Of a DNA stretch of 39,622 bases, positions 6,479 to 13,448 are shown in pieces. Under the pieces are notes generated by a model. That model worked only from the letters and a program-made list of their open reading frames with translations, ran no database searches and had not been told where the DNA came from. The number at the start of each line of letters is the position of its first letter. The first letter of the stretch is position 1. Made by a program: the position numbers and the translations under genes. Origin of the DNA: a virus; IMG/VR virus record IMGVR_UViG_3300023284_000826, positions 1 to 39,622 of that record; one strand, given 5' to 3'.

Positions 6479-6942
6479 AAATGTACCCGAATGAAAAGAT
6501 TTACGCTAATTATCTTGATAGTAAAAATATCAAATGGGAATATCCGAGCAAAACATTTGTATTGAAAGGGACGACTTATCGTCCTGATTTTTATCTTCCT
6601 GATATGGGTAAATATATAGAGGTAGTCGGGACACGGCAAGCATATCATATAAATAAATATAAAATTTCTTTATTCTTAAAGAAGTTTCCAAATATTAATT
6701 TTGAAATTGTCAATCCTGATGGTTCAAATTTTATAAGTAATTTTGATCATAAAAGAAAAGACAAAATAAATAATTATAAAGGAAAATCAATCAGTCGAAT
6801 TCAGGCAGATATTAATCCTAAAATTTACAGAGATTTTAGAGTAAAACTACTATTCAAAGGTCTAATGATGAAAGATGTTGTTGAAATGTTGGTAGCCCGG
6901 TGGTCAAAGAGCCCGTGGCCTAATAAGGAAAAGAAGAAATGA
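6475..6942 (+). CDS. PD-(D/E)XK-type nuclease fused to a C-terminal RHH domain
   Basis: 155 residues from the ATGA overlap (a longer frame from 6403 only overlaps the previous gene). Residues 4-85 resemble small PD-(D/E)XK nucleases: early Glu7, then YRPDFYLPDMGKYIEVVGTR with Asp38 and Glu49; the usual Lys two after the Glu is Val51, so activity needs another lysine. Residues 103-145 repeat the RHH pattern of the upstream gene (ISRIQADINPKIYRDFRVKL). A nuclease tethered to an RHH domain suggests site-targeted cleavage such as a free-standing homing or exclusion nuclease; that is inference. Confidence 0.65.
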   Translation: MKMYPNEKIYANYLDSKNIKWEYPSKTFVLKGTTYRPDFYLPDMGKYIEVVGTRQAYHINKYKISLFLKKFPNINFEIVNPDGSNFISNFDHKRKDKINNYKGKSISRIQADINPKIYRDFRVKLLFKGLMMKDVVEMLVARWSKSPWPNKEKKK

Positions 6943-6945
6943 AAT

Positions 6946-7122
6946 ATGAAAATAGCTGAATATATATATGGAAAGAAAGCATCTTATGGAGAAGACTATT
7001 ATTTTGTTATTGGATGTACGACAAATAATGGGCATGGGAATTATCTTATTTTAATGAATAAAATTTATCCACATATGGTAATTACCGCTCCAATCCAAGA
7101 AGTAACAATACACCTGCACTAA
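6946..7122 (+). CDS. Hypothetical protein, 58 residues
   Basis: MKIAEYIYGKKASYGEDYYF... a small aromatic, beta-rich sequence with no known motif. It starts 3 bases after the previous stop; the nearest AAGGA is rather far upstream, so the start or translation efficiency is uncertain. Confidence 0.5.
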   Translation: MKIAEYIYGKKASYGEDYYFVIGCTTNNGHGNYLILMNKIYPHMVITAPIQEVTIHLH

Positions 7123-7140
7123 TAAAGGAAAGGACAAAGC

Positions 7141-7359
7141 ATGAAAAGGAAAAGCCAAAAGATGACCTTCAAAGATATAAAAGAAGCAGTCCAAGATATA
7201 GAATTAATGAAGGGTGATCCCGAGTCGGCACATGTGCTAGAAGACAAGCTTTACCTAGAAGCGATTAAGTTTGTATGTAAGGGGGGAAACTTAACACCGC
7301 AGATGGCGCTAAAGATTCTTGAAACTCAATCAATAGATTTTGAACGTTGGTGTGGTTAA
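7141..7359 (+). CDS. Hypothetical protein, 72 residues
   Basis: A helical, charged protein (FKDIKEAVQDIELMKGDPES...) ending DFERWCG. No domain recognised. It is preceded by TAATAAAGGAAAGGACAAAGC, a strong ribosome site that recurs with little change before the next gene. Confidence 0.65.
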   Translation: MKRKSQKMTFKDIKEAVQDIELMKGDPESAHVLEDKLYLEAIKFVCKGGNLTPQMALKILETQSIDFERWCG

Positions 7360-7374
7360 TAAAGGAAAGAAGAA

Positions 7375-7596
7375 ATGAAAACTAAGCTAGATCCGTGCCC
7401 GTTTTGTGGAAGAAATGGAAAGATTATTTTGAAATTAAATAAGTATTCAGGATTTTTCTGCCCAGTAGGAACTAAAATTGCGGTAGGTTGCAACAATAAA
7501 AAGTGTTTAGTGGTGCCTAGAATTAGCTTAAGGAATATCAGTAATAAACAAGAAGAAAATGCAATCAAAGCATGGAATACAAGGGTGAAGAAATGA
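7375..7596 (+). CDS. Lar-like restriction-alleviation zinc ribbon protein
   Basis: 73 residues starting MKTKLDPCPFCGRNGKI with a second Cys set (VGCNNKKCLVVP) and the C-terminal signature ENAIKAWNTRVKK. This arrangement (LxPCPFCG ... A-x2-WN-x-R) is typical of the Lar family, small zinc proteins of phages and prophages named for relief of type I restriction. Function here is inferred from family. Its stop overlaps the next ATG. Confidence 0.75.
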   Translation: MKTKLDPCPFCGRNGKIILKLNKYSGFFCPVGTKIAVGCNNKKCLVVPRISLRNISNKQEENAIKAWNTRVKK

Positions 7597-7829
7597 CAAT
7601 ACCTAAGAAGAAAAGAAGGTATGAACACATCAAGATTGGTACAGAGCCATTACATACTACAGTTATTGATCTAAGATATAATGCAGGGTGGAATGATTGT
7701 AGAGACGAATACCACAAAGCCATTGATAAGGCTCCAATTCGTGCTCTTCTCAGGGAGCACTATCTTATTAGAATGCACCCGGCAAGAACAGAGAAAGCAA
7801 TCCGCAAGTTATTGAAGGGGGAGAAATGA
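7593..7829 (+). CDS. Hypothetical protein, 78 residues
   Basis: Start taken at the ATGA overlap (7593); an in-frame ATG at 7572 lies inside the previous gene. It is basic and contains YNAGWNDCRDEYHKAI, a helix pattern loosely like the N-terminal part of the small paralogous genes at 8299, 9857 and 14724. The end is REHYLIRMHPARTEKAIRKL. No known domain. Confidence 0.65.
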   Translation: MTIPKKKRRYEHIKIGTEPLHTTVIDLRYNAGWNDCRDEYHKAIDKAPIRALLREHYLIRMHPARTEKAIRKLLKGEK

Positions 7830-8023
7830 ACAATGACGTAATAAATCTTTTAATGGTGTTACGTAAACACTACAACACGTTAAAAGAAAAAATAGATATG
7901 TTTCAAAAAATAATTATTACTGATAAAAAAGAAATTCTTAGAGTAGAAAGAAGATTTTTGGAAATTCAAGAAGAAAACCCAGAAGAATATAAATTTTATA
8001 AAGGAACACACAATGAAAAATGA
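7826..8023 (+). CDS. Small coiled-coil protein ending KGTHNEK (cassette copy 1)
   Basis: 65 residues, mostly one charged helix. Its last codons overlap the following gene and are nearly identical, in DNA and protein (KGTHNE), to the end of the gene at 14129. It is the first member of a three-gene cassette that recurs at 14129-14993. ATGA overlap with the previous gene. Confidence 0.65.
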   Translation: MNNDVINLLMVLRKHYNTLKEKIDMFQKIIITDKKEILRVERRFLEIQEENPEEYKFYKGTHNEK

Positions 8024-8312
8024 ATTGAGAGAGAAGGCGGCTAAATTATTTTATGAGAAACAAGGAAAGCCTTTTGATTCTGATTGGAAAGATTTAGAGC
8101 CTTGCGAAAAACAAGCCTTTTTGATTGAAATAGACCTTATCCTCTCCCCCGAGTTCCTAAAGCTGCTTCTGCCGATGTATGAGATAGATGAAAAGTCAGT
8201 AATTCATGCAATGAGCAGCCAATTAATGAATGGAACATCTGCAATTAATCTTGACACAATGTTTAAGGAATGCAACGCCATAAAAGTCAGGAGTGAAGAT
8301 GAAAAGACCTGA
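8013..8312 (+). CDS. FLKLLLPMY-family small protein (cassette copy 1)
   Basis: 99 residues. It shares a start (MK-ELR), a central PEFLKLLLPMYEIDE and the end IKVRSEDEKT with the 14268 gene, while the parts between have diverged. The family is not known to me. It overlaps its upstream neighbour by 11 bases and its downstream neighbour by 14, as in the second copy. Confidence 0.65.
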   Translation: MKNELREKAAKLFYEKQGKPFDSDWKDLEPCEKQAFLIEIDLILSPEFLKLLLPMYEIDEKSVIHAMSSQLMNGTSAINLDTMFKECNAIKVRSEDEKT

Positions 8313-8595
8313 AAAGAGAGATGTTGAAAAGTTGCAACCTATTTATACAATAGAAAAATTCCATGCACATGAACGTATATGTCGAGATATTGGATTTAAC
8401 GAATGTCACAATTTATTTGTTCCATACATGGCCCACATCCTCACGATGTTAGCGGATGATGTTAATTCAATTAAAGAAGCATTTGAATATAAATTTGACA
8501 AGAATTATTCACATGCTCAGATTAAAGCATATCAATCATCAATATGTAAAATAACTGAAGCTTTATCCAAACGAATAAAGGCCGAGATTAAATGA
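8299..8595 (+). CDS. SKRIKAEIK-family small protein (copy 1)
   Basis: 98 residues from ATG 8299 (GTG at 8293 is in frame, but CAGGAG is best spaced for the ATG). It begins MKRPEKRDVEKLQ, has a central GFNECHNLFVPYMAHILTMLADD, and ends ALSKRIKAEIK. Paralogues lie at 9857 and 14724. The shared H-I-L-T-x-LA core and C-terminus suggest one fold with variable middle. Function unknown. Confidence 0.65.
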   Translation: MKRPEKRDVEKLQPIYTIEKFHAHERICRDIGFNECHNLFVPYMAHILTMLADDVNSIKEAFEYKFDKNYSHAQIKAYQSSICKITEALSKRIKAEIK

Positions 8596-8939
8596 AAACC
8601 CTATCCTTAGACTTAAGTAAACGAATCGATGAGTTAAGACCGGGATTGTTTAAAGATTGTTTTAATTATAAGAACTCTTATATTTATGAGACAAAGATTC
8701 CTCGTCCAACCCTCGAAGAAATCCTTGAGGTGTTGCCGGGAGATTTACAGAGTAATATCAGTTTAGGCTTTAGAATTAACTATAATTTTTATTTGATAAA
8801 AGATGAATTTTTTGAGGCTTGTTTTTATAATCTTGAGTCTAAACTAATGTTAAAAATATTTCGAGATGAATCCCCCACCGAAGCAGCAGGCCAAATTCTC
8901 ATCTGGGTTTTAGAAAACCATCCCGAGGCTATTAAATGA
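8592..8939 (+). CDS. Hypothetical phage protein, 115 residues
   Basis: Sequence runs LRPGLFKDCFNYKNSYIYETKIPRPTLEEILEVLP... to DESPTEAAGQILIWVLENHPEAIK. Many phage genomes carry a similar small acidic protein of unknown role with a PTEAAGxxLIWVLEN-type end; this is recollection of a pattern, not a search result. ATGA overlaps on both sides. Confidence 0.65.
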   Translation: MKTLSLDLSKRIDELRPGLFKDCFNYKNSYIYETKIPRPTLEEILEVLPGDLQSNISLGFRINYNFYLIKDEFFEACFYNLESKLMLKIFRDESPTEAAGQILIWVLENHPEAIK

Positions 8940-9220
8940 AAACTTTTTCCCAAGAAATAAGAAAGCAAATGTCAGAAGCTTTTAATGGAAGCTGTCAAAA
9001 CTGTTTAGAGAAAGCGCATGATTGCCATCACAAACTTCCTAATATAAAGATCAATCAAAACAAATTCCCGCTGTTCCTACAAAGCCCTATGAATCTTCAA
9101 CCTTTATGCCGTACATGCCATGATAGATATAATTTCCATAGTATAACAGAGAAAGAAGCCGCGGTATATGAGCAGTGGTTAAAGAATATTATTGAAAAAT
9201 ATTTAGACAGATATGGTTAA
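8936..9220 (+). CDS. HNH-type endonuclease-like protein
   Basis: 94 residues. CQNC (Cys20/23) and CRTCHD (Cys58/61, His62) form the zinc knuckle; HH at 31-32 and Asn53 fit the H-N-H core. The family nicks or cuts DNA with a single metal ion. It is too short for a homing enzyme with its own DNA-recognition domain, so it may act in recombination or packaging, or be a degraded homing element. Confidence 0.75.
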   Translation: MKTFSQEIRKQMSEAFNGSCQNCLEKAHDCHHKLPNIKINQNKFPLFLQSPMNLQPLCRTCHDRYNFHSITEKEAAVYEQWLKNIIEKYLDRYG

Positions 9221-9246
9221 GGGTTGAAAAAAGAAAAGGATTCTAA

Positions 9247-9390
9247 ATGAAGATTAAGACGAAGATTTTTTGGAAAGATTTTATGGAGCTTATTTTTATA
9301 ATTTTTTTAATGATTATTATACCTATTATAGCATTTATGATTGGAGCTTTTATCGTAGGGATTATTTTGGGTATGGAGATTTTTAAATGA
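9247..9390 (+). CDS. 47-residue membrane protein
   Basis: Basic N-terminus (MKIKTKIFWKDF) followed by one long or two short hydrophobic helices (ELIFIIFLMIIIPIIAF, then GAFIVGIILGMEIF). AAAGGA precedes the ATG; its stop overlaps the next ATG (ATGA). Unknown role. Confidence 0.6.
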   Translation: MKIKTKIFWKDFMELIFIIFLMIIIPIIAFMIGAFIVGIILGMEIFK

Positions 9391-9857
9391 TCCTAGCAAT
9401 AGACCCCGGAACATACGCGAGTGCTTATGTTGTGTGGGATGAAAAGAAAGAAGAAATTAGAGAAATGGGAATAATATTTAATAATTCAATTATAGAATTT
9501 TTTCTTATAGACAGAAAAAATGCAGAAGAACATTGCGTAATAGAATTTATTCAGTGTCAAGGAAAAGTAGTAGGGGATGAAACATTTCACACTGCTAAAT
9601 GGGTTGGAAGGTTCGAGCAAGCATGGGGTGATGAGACGGTTTTAATGTACCGCAGAGAGGTATTGGTTCATCTTTTAGGAACAACGCGCACAGGGGGCAA
9701 GAGTTCAGATTCTCTTATAACACAAGCCCTTGTCAAAAGGTTCGGATATAAAAGCCTGGCAGAAGCAAAAAGAGGAAAACTAAAGGGAGTTAAATTCCAT
9801 ATATGGTCAGCATTAGCAGTGGCAGTGACTTATGGGGATAAATTAAAGGATAAATAA
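9387..9857 (+). CDS. RuvC-like Holliday junction resolvase / RNase H-fold nuclease
   Basis: 156 residues. The N-terminal MILAIDPGTYASAYVVW has the RuvC first motif (Asp6 in IDPGT), VIEFIQCQGK supplies Glu53, and the C-terminal KFHIWSALAVAVTYG matches the last helix, with Asp108 and His138 as further metal-ligand candidates. Length is close to bacterial RuvC (about 170). It would resolve branched DNA from replication or recombination before packaging. It lies a few genes upstream of the ERF/YqaJ pair. Confidence 0.8.
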   Translation: MILAIDPGTYASAYVVWDEKKEEIREMGIIFNNSIIEFFLIDRKNAEEHCVIEFIQCQGKVVGDETFHTAKWVGRFEQAWGDETVLMYRREVLVHLLGTTRTGGKSSDSLITQALVKRFGYKSLAEAKRGKLKGVKFHIWSALAVAVTYGDKLKDK

Positions 9858-10120
9858 TGAAAAGACCTGAGAAAAGAGACATTCCTAAAGGACTGGAACA
9901 TTTATGGAAATATGAATGTGATATAGATTTTAATCAAGGACTAGAATTAGGGTTTAAATACATGAACCACATCCTCACGAAGTTAGCTAATAAGATAACA
10001 ATAAAAAAAATAATAGATGATTGCATCAGAGATATTCCTGAAGGGTTTGAAAAGAATCATGATTTATTTGTGGAAATTGAGCATCGGTTATCCAAAAAAA
10101 TAAAGGCCGAGATTAAATGA
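9857..10120 (+). CDS. SKRIKAEIK-family small protein (copy 2)
   Basis: 87 residues, MKRPEKRDIPKGLEHLW ... GLELGFKYMNHILTKLANK ... RLSKKIKAEIK. Clearly paralogous to the 8299 and 14724 genes (same start, core and end, different middle). TAATG overlap with the resolvase, ATGA overlap with the next gene. This copy stands alone, without its cassette partners. Confidence 0.65.
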   Translation: MKRPEKRDIPKGLEHLWKYECDIDFNQGLELGFKYMNHILTKLANKITIKKIIDDCIRDIPEGFEKNHDLFVEIEHRLSKKIKAEIK

Positions 10121-10212
10121 ATTGGAATAACTGTAGAATATGCGGAATTGTTAAGTTTTGCGAACATTTAAATAAAGAATGTTTAGTTACAGATAATACG
10201 GGGGCTGGTTAA
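10117..10212 (+). CDS. 31-residue Cys-rich microprotein
   Basis: MNWNNCRICGIVKFCEHLNK then ECLVTDNTGAG: C-x2-C ... C-x-H ... C could hold one zinc. ATGA overlap with the gene upstream. Its last codons form one side of the closing stem of the structured element at 10201-10323. Confidence 0.5.
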   Translation: MNWNNCRICGIVKFCEHLNKECLVTDNTGAG

Positions 10213-10323
10213 AACTAAGAGAATTAAGGTTAACTATACGAGTATGAACCGAAGCCTCTGCGTTATAAGCTGCTTAGGTAGCAAGTAAGCTGGTCACAAA
10301 CTCGTCAAATCCATGCCAGTCCC
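10201..10323 (+). other. Structured element with GGGGCTGG/CCAGTCCC closing stem
   Basis: GGGGCTGG (10201-10208) pairs fully with CCAGTCCC (10316-10323; one G-U), and inside it ACGAGT (10238-10243) pairs with ACTCGT. It contains TATACGAGTAT (10235-10245), also found in unit 1 at 5355 and inside the ERF gene at 11383. The closing stem is shared with unit 4 (5690). Probably RNA-level structure; function unknown. It is followed by ATAACAGTTATCA at 10329. Confidence 0.4.
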
Positions 10324-10370
10324 TTTAAATAACAGTTATCAGAGGATGTTGAGACGAAAAGGAAATAATT

Positions 10371-10553
10371 ATGATAGATAAAGAATTATTACAAATACTA
10401 GAAGACAAATATTTTCATGTGCATGTTATAGAAAAACAAGATGAAACATTGCGTGATATTGCCATGCATAATACTCATTTTGTAATGAAAAATGATGAAA
10501 TAATTCATCGTGGAGATATCCGCTCAATAAAAAGTATGGTTTTAAGTAAATAA
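10371..10553 (+). CDS. Hypothetical protein, 60 residues
   Basis: MIDKELLQILEDKYFHVHVI... mixed helix/strand pattern, slightly basic end. AAGGAAATAATT precedes the ATG. It stands between two structured elements; its TAA lies inside the palindrome ATAACCGTTAT (10550-10560) that opens the next one. Confidence 0.55.
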   Translation: MIDKELLQILEDKYFHVHVIEKQDETLRDIAMHNTHFVMKNDEIIHRGDIRSIKSMVLSK

Positions 10554-10555
10554 CC

Positions 10556-10692
10556 GTTATCAAGGTTTGTGGCTAGACATAAATCTAGGATATTCAGTAT
10601 AAAGAACAGTAATCTCAAAGGTGCTTTATCTAATATCGGTGTAAAGAGATTATATCCCCCTGCAGGTGAAAATCCTGTCAAGCCTTGATAAC
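10556..10692 (+). ncRNA. tRNA-like structured element, copy A
   Basis: A 14-bp closing stem, GTTATCAAGGTTTG (10556-10569) with CAAGCCTTGATAAC (10679-10692), one G-U. Directly before the 3' strand is a T-arm-like hairpin: GCAGG, 7-base loop TGAAAAT, CCTGT (10662-10678), placed as in a tRNA. Inside are CTAGA-cataaa-TCTAG, AAAG-gtg-CTTT and AATCTC with GAGATT. No convincing anticodon arm. The same closing stem and 5' flank recur at 17904-18017, so this is a repeated element type and not chance pairing. Confidence 0.55.
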
Positions 10693-10709
10693 TTAAAAAT
10701 GGAGTTAAA

Positions 10710-10871
10710 GTGAGATCGTTAAATCAAAAAGATTGGATAATTATTATCTTAGTGAGCATATTTTTTCAGTTAGCTATGATTAAGAATGACATCGTGGAAT
10801 TTACCACTATGTATAGTGAGTTACAGTGCGGCCCAAAAAGCTATACCGAGGATGGTACAGAACCTCATTAA
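10710..10871 (+). CDS. 53-residue membrane protein
   Basis: GTG start with GGAG six bases upstream. After VRSLNQKDW comes one TM helix (IIIILVSIFFQLAMI), then a polar, probably external tail with one Cys (LQCGPKSYTEDGTEPH). Small and unrecognised. It follows the tRNA-like element by 17 bases. Confidence 0.55.
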   Translation: MRSLNQKDWIIIILVSIFFQLAMIKNDIVEFTTMYSELQCGPKSYTEDGTEPH

Positions 10872-10936
10872 AAAGTTTCTATTAACACGTGACTGTAATA
10901 GTTGTTCTCAATGATAACCAAAAAAGGAGAGAAACA

Positions 10937-11143
10937 ATGATAGAAAGAGAATTGATCGCGGATATTAAAGGGGCGTTAGTTTTGCCGAAAACTTTGCTTA
11001 CTTTATTTCCTGAGAGACATGTAATTACTAATGAAGAGGAGATAAAAAATCTTGCTGATGCTATCGCAGCAATCAAAACTATCGAAGAAAAACTAAAAGA
11101 ACTCGACTCTTTACTTGAGGAAATACAAAAGGAGCAGAAATAA
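10937..11143 (+). CDS. Small helical protein upstream of ERF
   Basis: 68 residues from ATG 10937, which has AAAAAGGAGAG in good position (a longer GTG-started frame from 10889 lacks one). It ends in a coiled coil (IKTIEEKLKELDSLLEEIQK). TAATG overlap with the ERF gene suggests co-translation, so an accessory role in recombination is possible but unproven. Confidence 0.65.
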   Translation: MIERELIADIKGALVLPKTLLTLFPERHVITNEEEIKNLADAIAAIKTIEEKLKELDSLLEEIQKEQK

Positions 11144-11850
11144 TGAGCCAAGATACAGAGATTGTACCAGAAAAATCTAATCAATCTTCGTTGATGTCCG
11201 ATACGATAAATTATGCAATAAAAAAAGATGTAAGTATCGAGGAGCTGGAAAGGCTGCTTGTTGTTAAAGAGCGATGGGAGGCTAATGAAGCAAAGAAGTC
11301 TTACTATAAAGCCATGTCACAATTTAAGGCCAATCCTCCAGTTATTACCAAAGATAAATTTAACAAACAATATGGTTCAAGATATACGAGTATTGAGAAC
11401 CTTGTCAATACAACCAATCCGGAATTAAGTAAACAAGACCTGTCGTCTCGATGGAATATTGAACAAAATGGAATAATAAAAGTTACTTGTTTTATTACAC
11501 ATCAACAAGGATATTCAGAATCTGCGTGTGTTTCTGGCCCCGCTGATACATCTGGTTCAAAGAATACAATTCAGCAAATAAAATCAACTATTACTTATCT
11601 AAAAGGAATAACGTTTGAATCTATTTGTGGGCTTGCTTCAACAGAAGCTAATTTAGATGACGATGGCCAAGCTGCAACCGATGAATTAATAAGCACTGAA
11701 CAATTAAACAAGATGAGCGCTTTGATTAAAGAGAAGGGGAGGACAGAAGAATCTTTTGCCGAACATCTTAAGTTGGAAAGTTTGGCAGACCTACGTAAAA
11801 AAGATTATCAGACTGCTATTTCAACTATAAAAAATGCGGTTAAGAAATGA
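11143..11850 (+). CDS. erf: ERF-family single-strand annealing recombinase
   Basis: 235 residues. Diagnostic stretches in order: AKKSYYKAMSQFKANPPVI (about 46-64), YTSIENLVNTTNPELSK, VTCFITHQQGYSES, then SGSKNTIQQIKSTITYLKG and GLASTEANLDDDGQ. These are hallmarks of the ERF superfamily, which anneals complementary single strands in phage recombination and genome circularisation. The C-terminal quarter is a helical domain, as usual. It overlaps the YqaJ exonuclease gene by 4 bases, a Red-like exonuclease/annealing pair. Confidence 0.9.
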   Translation: MSQDTEIVPEKSNQSSLMSDTINYAIKKDVSIEELERLLVVKERWEANEAKKSYYKAMSQFKANPPVITKDKFNKQYGSRYTSIENLVNTTNPELSKQDLSSRWNIEQNGIIKVTCFITHQQGYSESACVSGPADTSGSKNTIQQIKSTITYLKGITFESICGLASTEANLDDDGQAATDELISTEQLNKMSALIKEKGRTEESFAEHLKLESLADLRKKDYQTAISTIKNAVKK

Positions 11851-12440
11851 CAATAATTGATTGCGAACAAGGAAGCCCTGAATGGATAGCGGCTAGATGC
11901 GGAATCCCCTCCTCTTCTCATTTTAACGAGATCATCACAACCAAGGGCGAACCATCCAAGCAACGCTTAAAGTATCTCTACAGGCTAGCTGGTGAGCAAA
12001 TAACAGGCATTCCAGAAGAATCCTACAAGAGCAATGCAATGTCCCGCGGAACCGAGAAAGAACCAGAGGCAAGAAATGTGTATGCCTTTATAAATGATGT
12101 TGAGGTTGAAGAAGTCGGGTTTTGCCTTGCAGATGGATATGGAGCTTCACCGGATGGGATGGTTGGGGAAGATGGATTGCTTGAGATTAAGTGTCCAATG
12201 TTATCCACACATGTGGAATACCTGTTAATAAATAAATTACCAACGAATTATTTTCAACAAGTACAAGGGCAGCTTCTTGTCACGGGCCGGGATTGGTGCG
12301 ACTTCTTTTCTTATTTTCCGGGCATGAACCCCTTGACTGTCAGGGTTCAAAGAGACGAGACTTTTCTAAAATCCCTTAAAAAACAACTGGAAATATTTTG
12401 TCAAGAACTCAAAGAAACCGTTAAGAAATTGGAGGGATAA
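11847..12440 (+). CDS. YqaJ/lambda-exonuclease-type recombination nuclease
   Basis: 197 residues. GSPEWIAARCGIPSSSHF, RGTEKEPEAR (68-76), GASPDGMVG...LLEIKCP (Asp103, Glu113, Lys115 as PD-(D/E)XK core) and YFQQVQGQLLVTG all match YqaJ-type phage exonucleases. It would resect double-strand ends 5' to 3' so the ERF protein can load on 3' single strands. Length is near lambda Exo (226). Confidence 0.9.
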   Translation: MTIIDCEQGSPEWIAARCGIPSSSHFNEIITTKGEPSKQRLKYLYRLAGEQITGIPEESYKSNAMSRGTEKEPEARNVYAFINDVEVEEVGFCLADGYGASPDGMVGEDGLLEIKCPMLSTHVEYLLINKLPTNYFQQVQGQLLVTGRDWCDFFSYFPGMNPLTVRVQRDETFLKSLKKQLEIFCQELKETVKKLEG

Positions 12441-12441
12441 G

Positions 12442-12537
12442 ATGATTGAAATACCAATATGGCAACTTATTTTATTAACATTTAATTCTTTTGCATTATT
12501 TATTGTTGGATTAATTCAATTATTTAAGGAGAAATAA
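12442..12537 (+). CDS. 31-residue single-TM microprotein
   Basis: MIEIPIWQLILLTFNSFALF then IVGLIQLFKEK. One TM helix, strong ribosome site GGAGGGATAAG. It lies between the exonuclease gene and the next small gene; unrecognised. Confidence 0.55.
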   Translation: MIEIPIWQLILLTFNSFALFIVGLIQLFKEK

Positions 12538-12539
12538 AA

Positions 12540-12746
12540 ATGGGTAAAGTAATGAATATATGTACTACCGGAGTTTACAAGAAAAAAGACGGGTCAGAAA
12601 GCAAGCCATCTTGGCCAAAAGTCGGGGCTTTATTTATAAACGATAAAGGAAAAATGACTATTAAATTGGATATGTTTCCACAGTTATGGCTGCATGTTTT
12701 CGAGCAAAAAGATAAGAGCCAGCCTAAGCAAGAGGAGGAGTATTAA
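12540..12746 (+). CDS. Small conserved phage protein next to recombination genes
   Basis: 68 residues: KKKDGSESKPSWPKVGALF then NDKGKMTIKLDMFPQLWLHV. The pattern (K-x-W-x-K-x-G-x2-F-x-NDKG-x-x-x-IKLD) resembles small beta-rich proteins found beside recombinase genes in many phages, possibly single-strand-DNA or replication related. That assignment is from pattern memory and weak. TAATG overlap with the next gene. Confidence 0.65.
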   Translation: MGKVMNICTTGVYKKKDGSESKPSWPKVGALFINDKGKMTIKLDMFPQLWLHVFEQKDKSQPKQEEEY

Positions 12747-13135
12747 TGGATACAACGCCAGAAAATATCAAAATGTGTCTTAAGGCTGAGGAGATACAGA
12801 ATAAGTGGATACCACGCGTTGGAGATTTAGCATGGAAGGGAAAAGATTATTTGATGATAAGTGATGCTTGCGGCTTTATAACTGAAATGAATACAGAAAT
12901 AGGGAATAAAATATGGCTCCCCCACCAATGCCAGATGCAGGATATGGTGTTTGATAACAGAAATCATTCTCATATTTATTATATTCATATCTTTAGAAAT
13001 TGGATTGTAGAAGAGAAAACTCTTAAAAGCCATAAAGCTCAAAATTATTCAATGGAACAACTCTGGGAAGCTTTTGTGATGAAAGAACTTTGGCAAAAAT
13101 CATGGGACGGTGAAGAATGGAAATCGGACAAATAA
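12746..13135 (+). CDS. Hypothetical phage protein, 129 residues
   Basis: Contains KAEEIQNKWIPRVGDLAW and KIWLPHQCQMQDMVF with a Trp-rich C-terminus (LWEAFVMKELWQKSWDGEEW). This EIQ-x2-W-x-P-x-x-GD ... WLP-x-Q-x-Q-x2 layout occurs in small uncharacterised phage proteins. Possibly a regulator; no function assigned. It overlaps the next gene by 19 bases. Confidence 0.65.
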   Translation: MDTTPENIKMCLKAEEIQNKWIPRVGDLAWKGKDYLMISDACGFITEMNTEIGNKIWLPHQCQMQDMVFDNRNHSHIYYIHIFRNWIVEEKTLKSHKAQNYSMEQLWEAFVMKELWQKSWDGEEWKSDK

Positions 13136-13434
13136 GACAAAGGCTTGCAGATTTACCGGCAGAGATTGAGGCGGCAGAGATTGCTTATACAGAAGCTAAG
13201 TTTGCTATGAAATATAACGAAGATATTAAAGGTCATTTATTAGCCAATATAAAAAATACTTTTAAGGGAACAAATGCTTTTCAGGAGACCAATGCTTTGG
13301 CGAGTAAAAATTATGAAATTCATTTAAATTTAATAAGAGTTCAAAGGGAAAAAGCGGGGAAGTGCGGAGCAAAGTTTCATAAACTACAAAACGAATTAGA
13401 CGCAATGAGAAGCCTCCACAAGAATATTAATTAA
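13117..13434 (+). CDS. Coiled-coil hypothetical protein, 105 residues
   Basis: Almost entirely helical and charged (IRQRLADLPAEIEAAEIAY ... KFHKLQNELDAMRSLHKN). The start overlaps the preceding gene. No domain recognised. Confidence 0.65.
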   Translation: MEIGQIRQRLADLPAEIEAAEIAYTEAKFAMKYNEDIKGHLLANIKNTFKGTNAFQETNALASKNYEIHLNLIRVQREKAGKCGAKFHKLQNELDAMRSLHKNIN

Positions 13435-13448
13435 GTAAGGAGTGAGAT

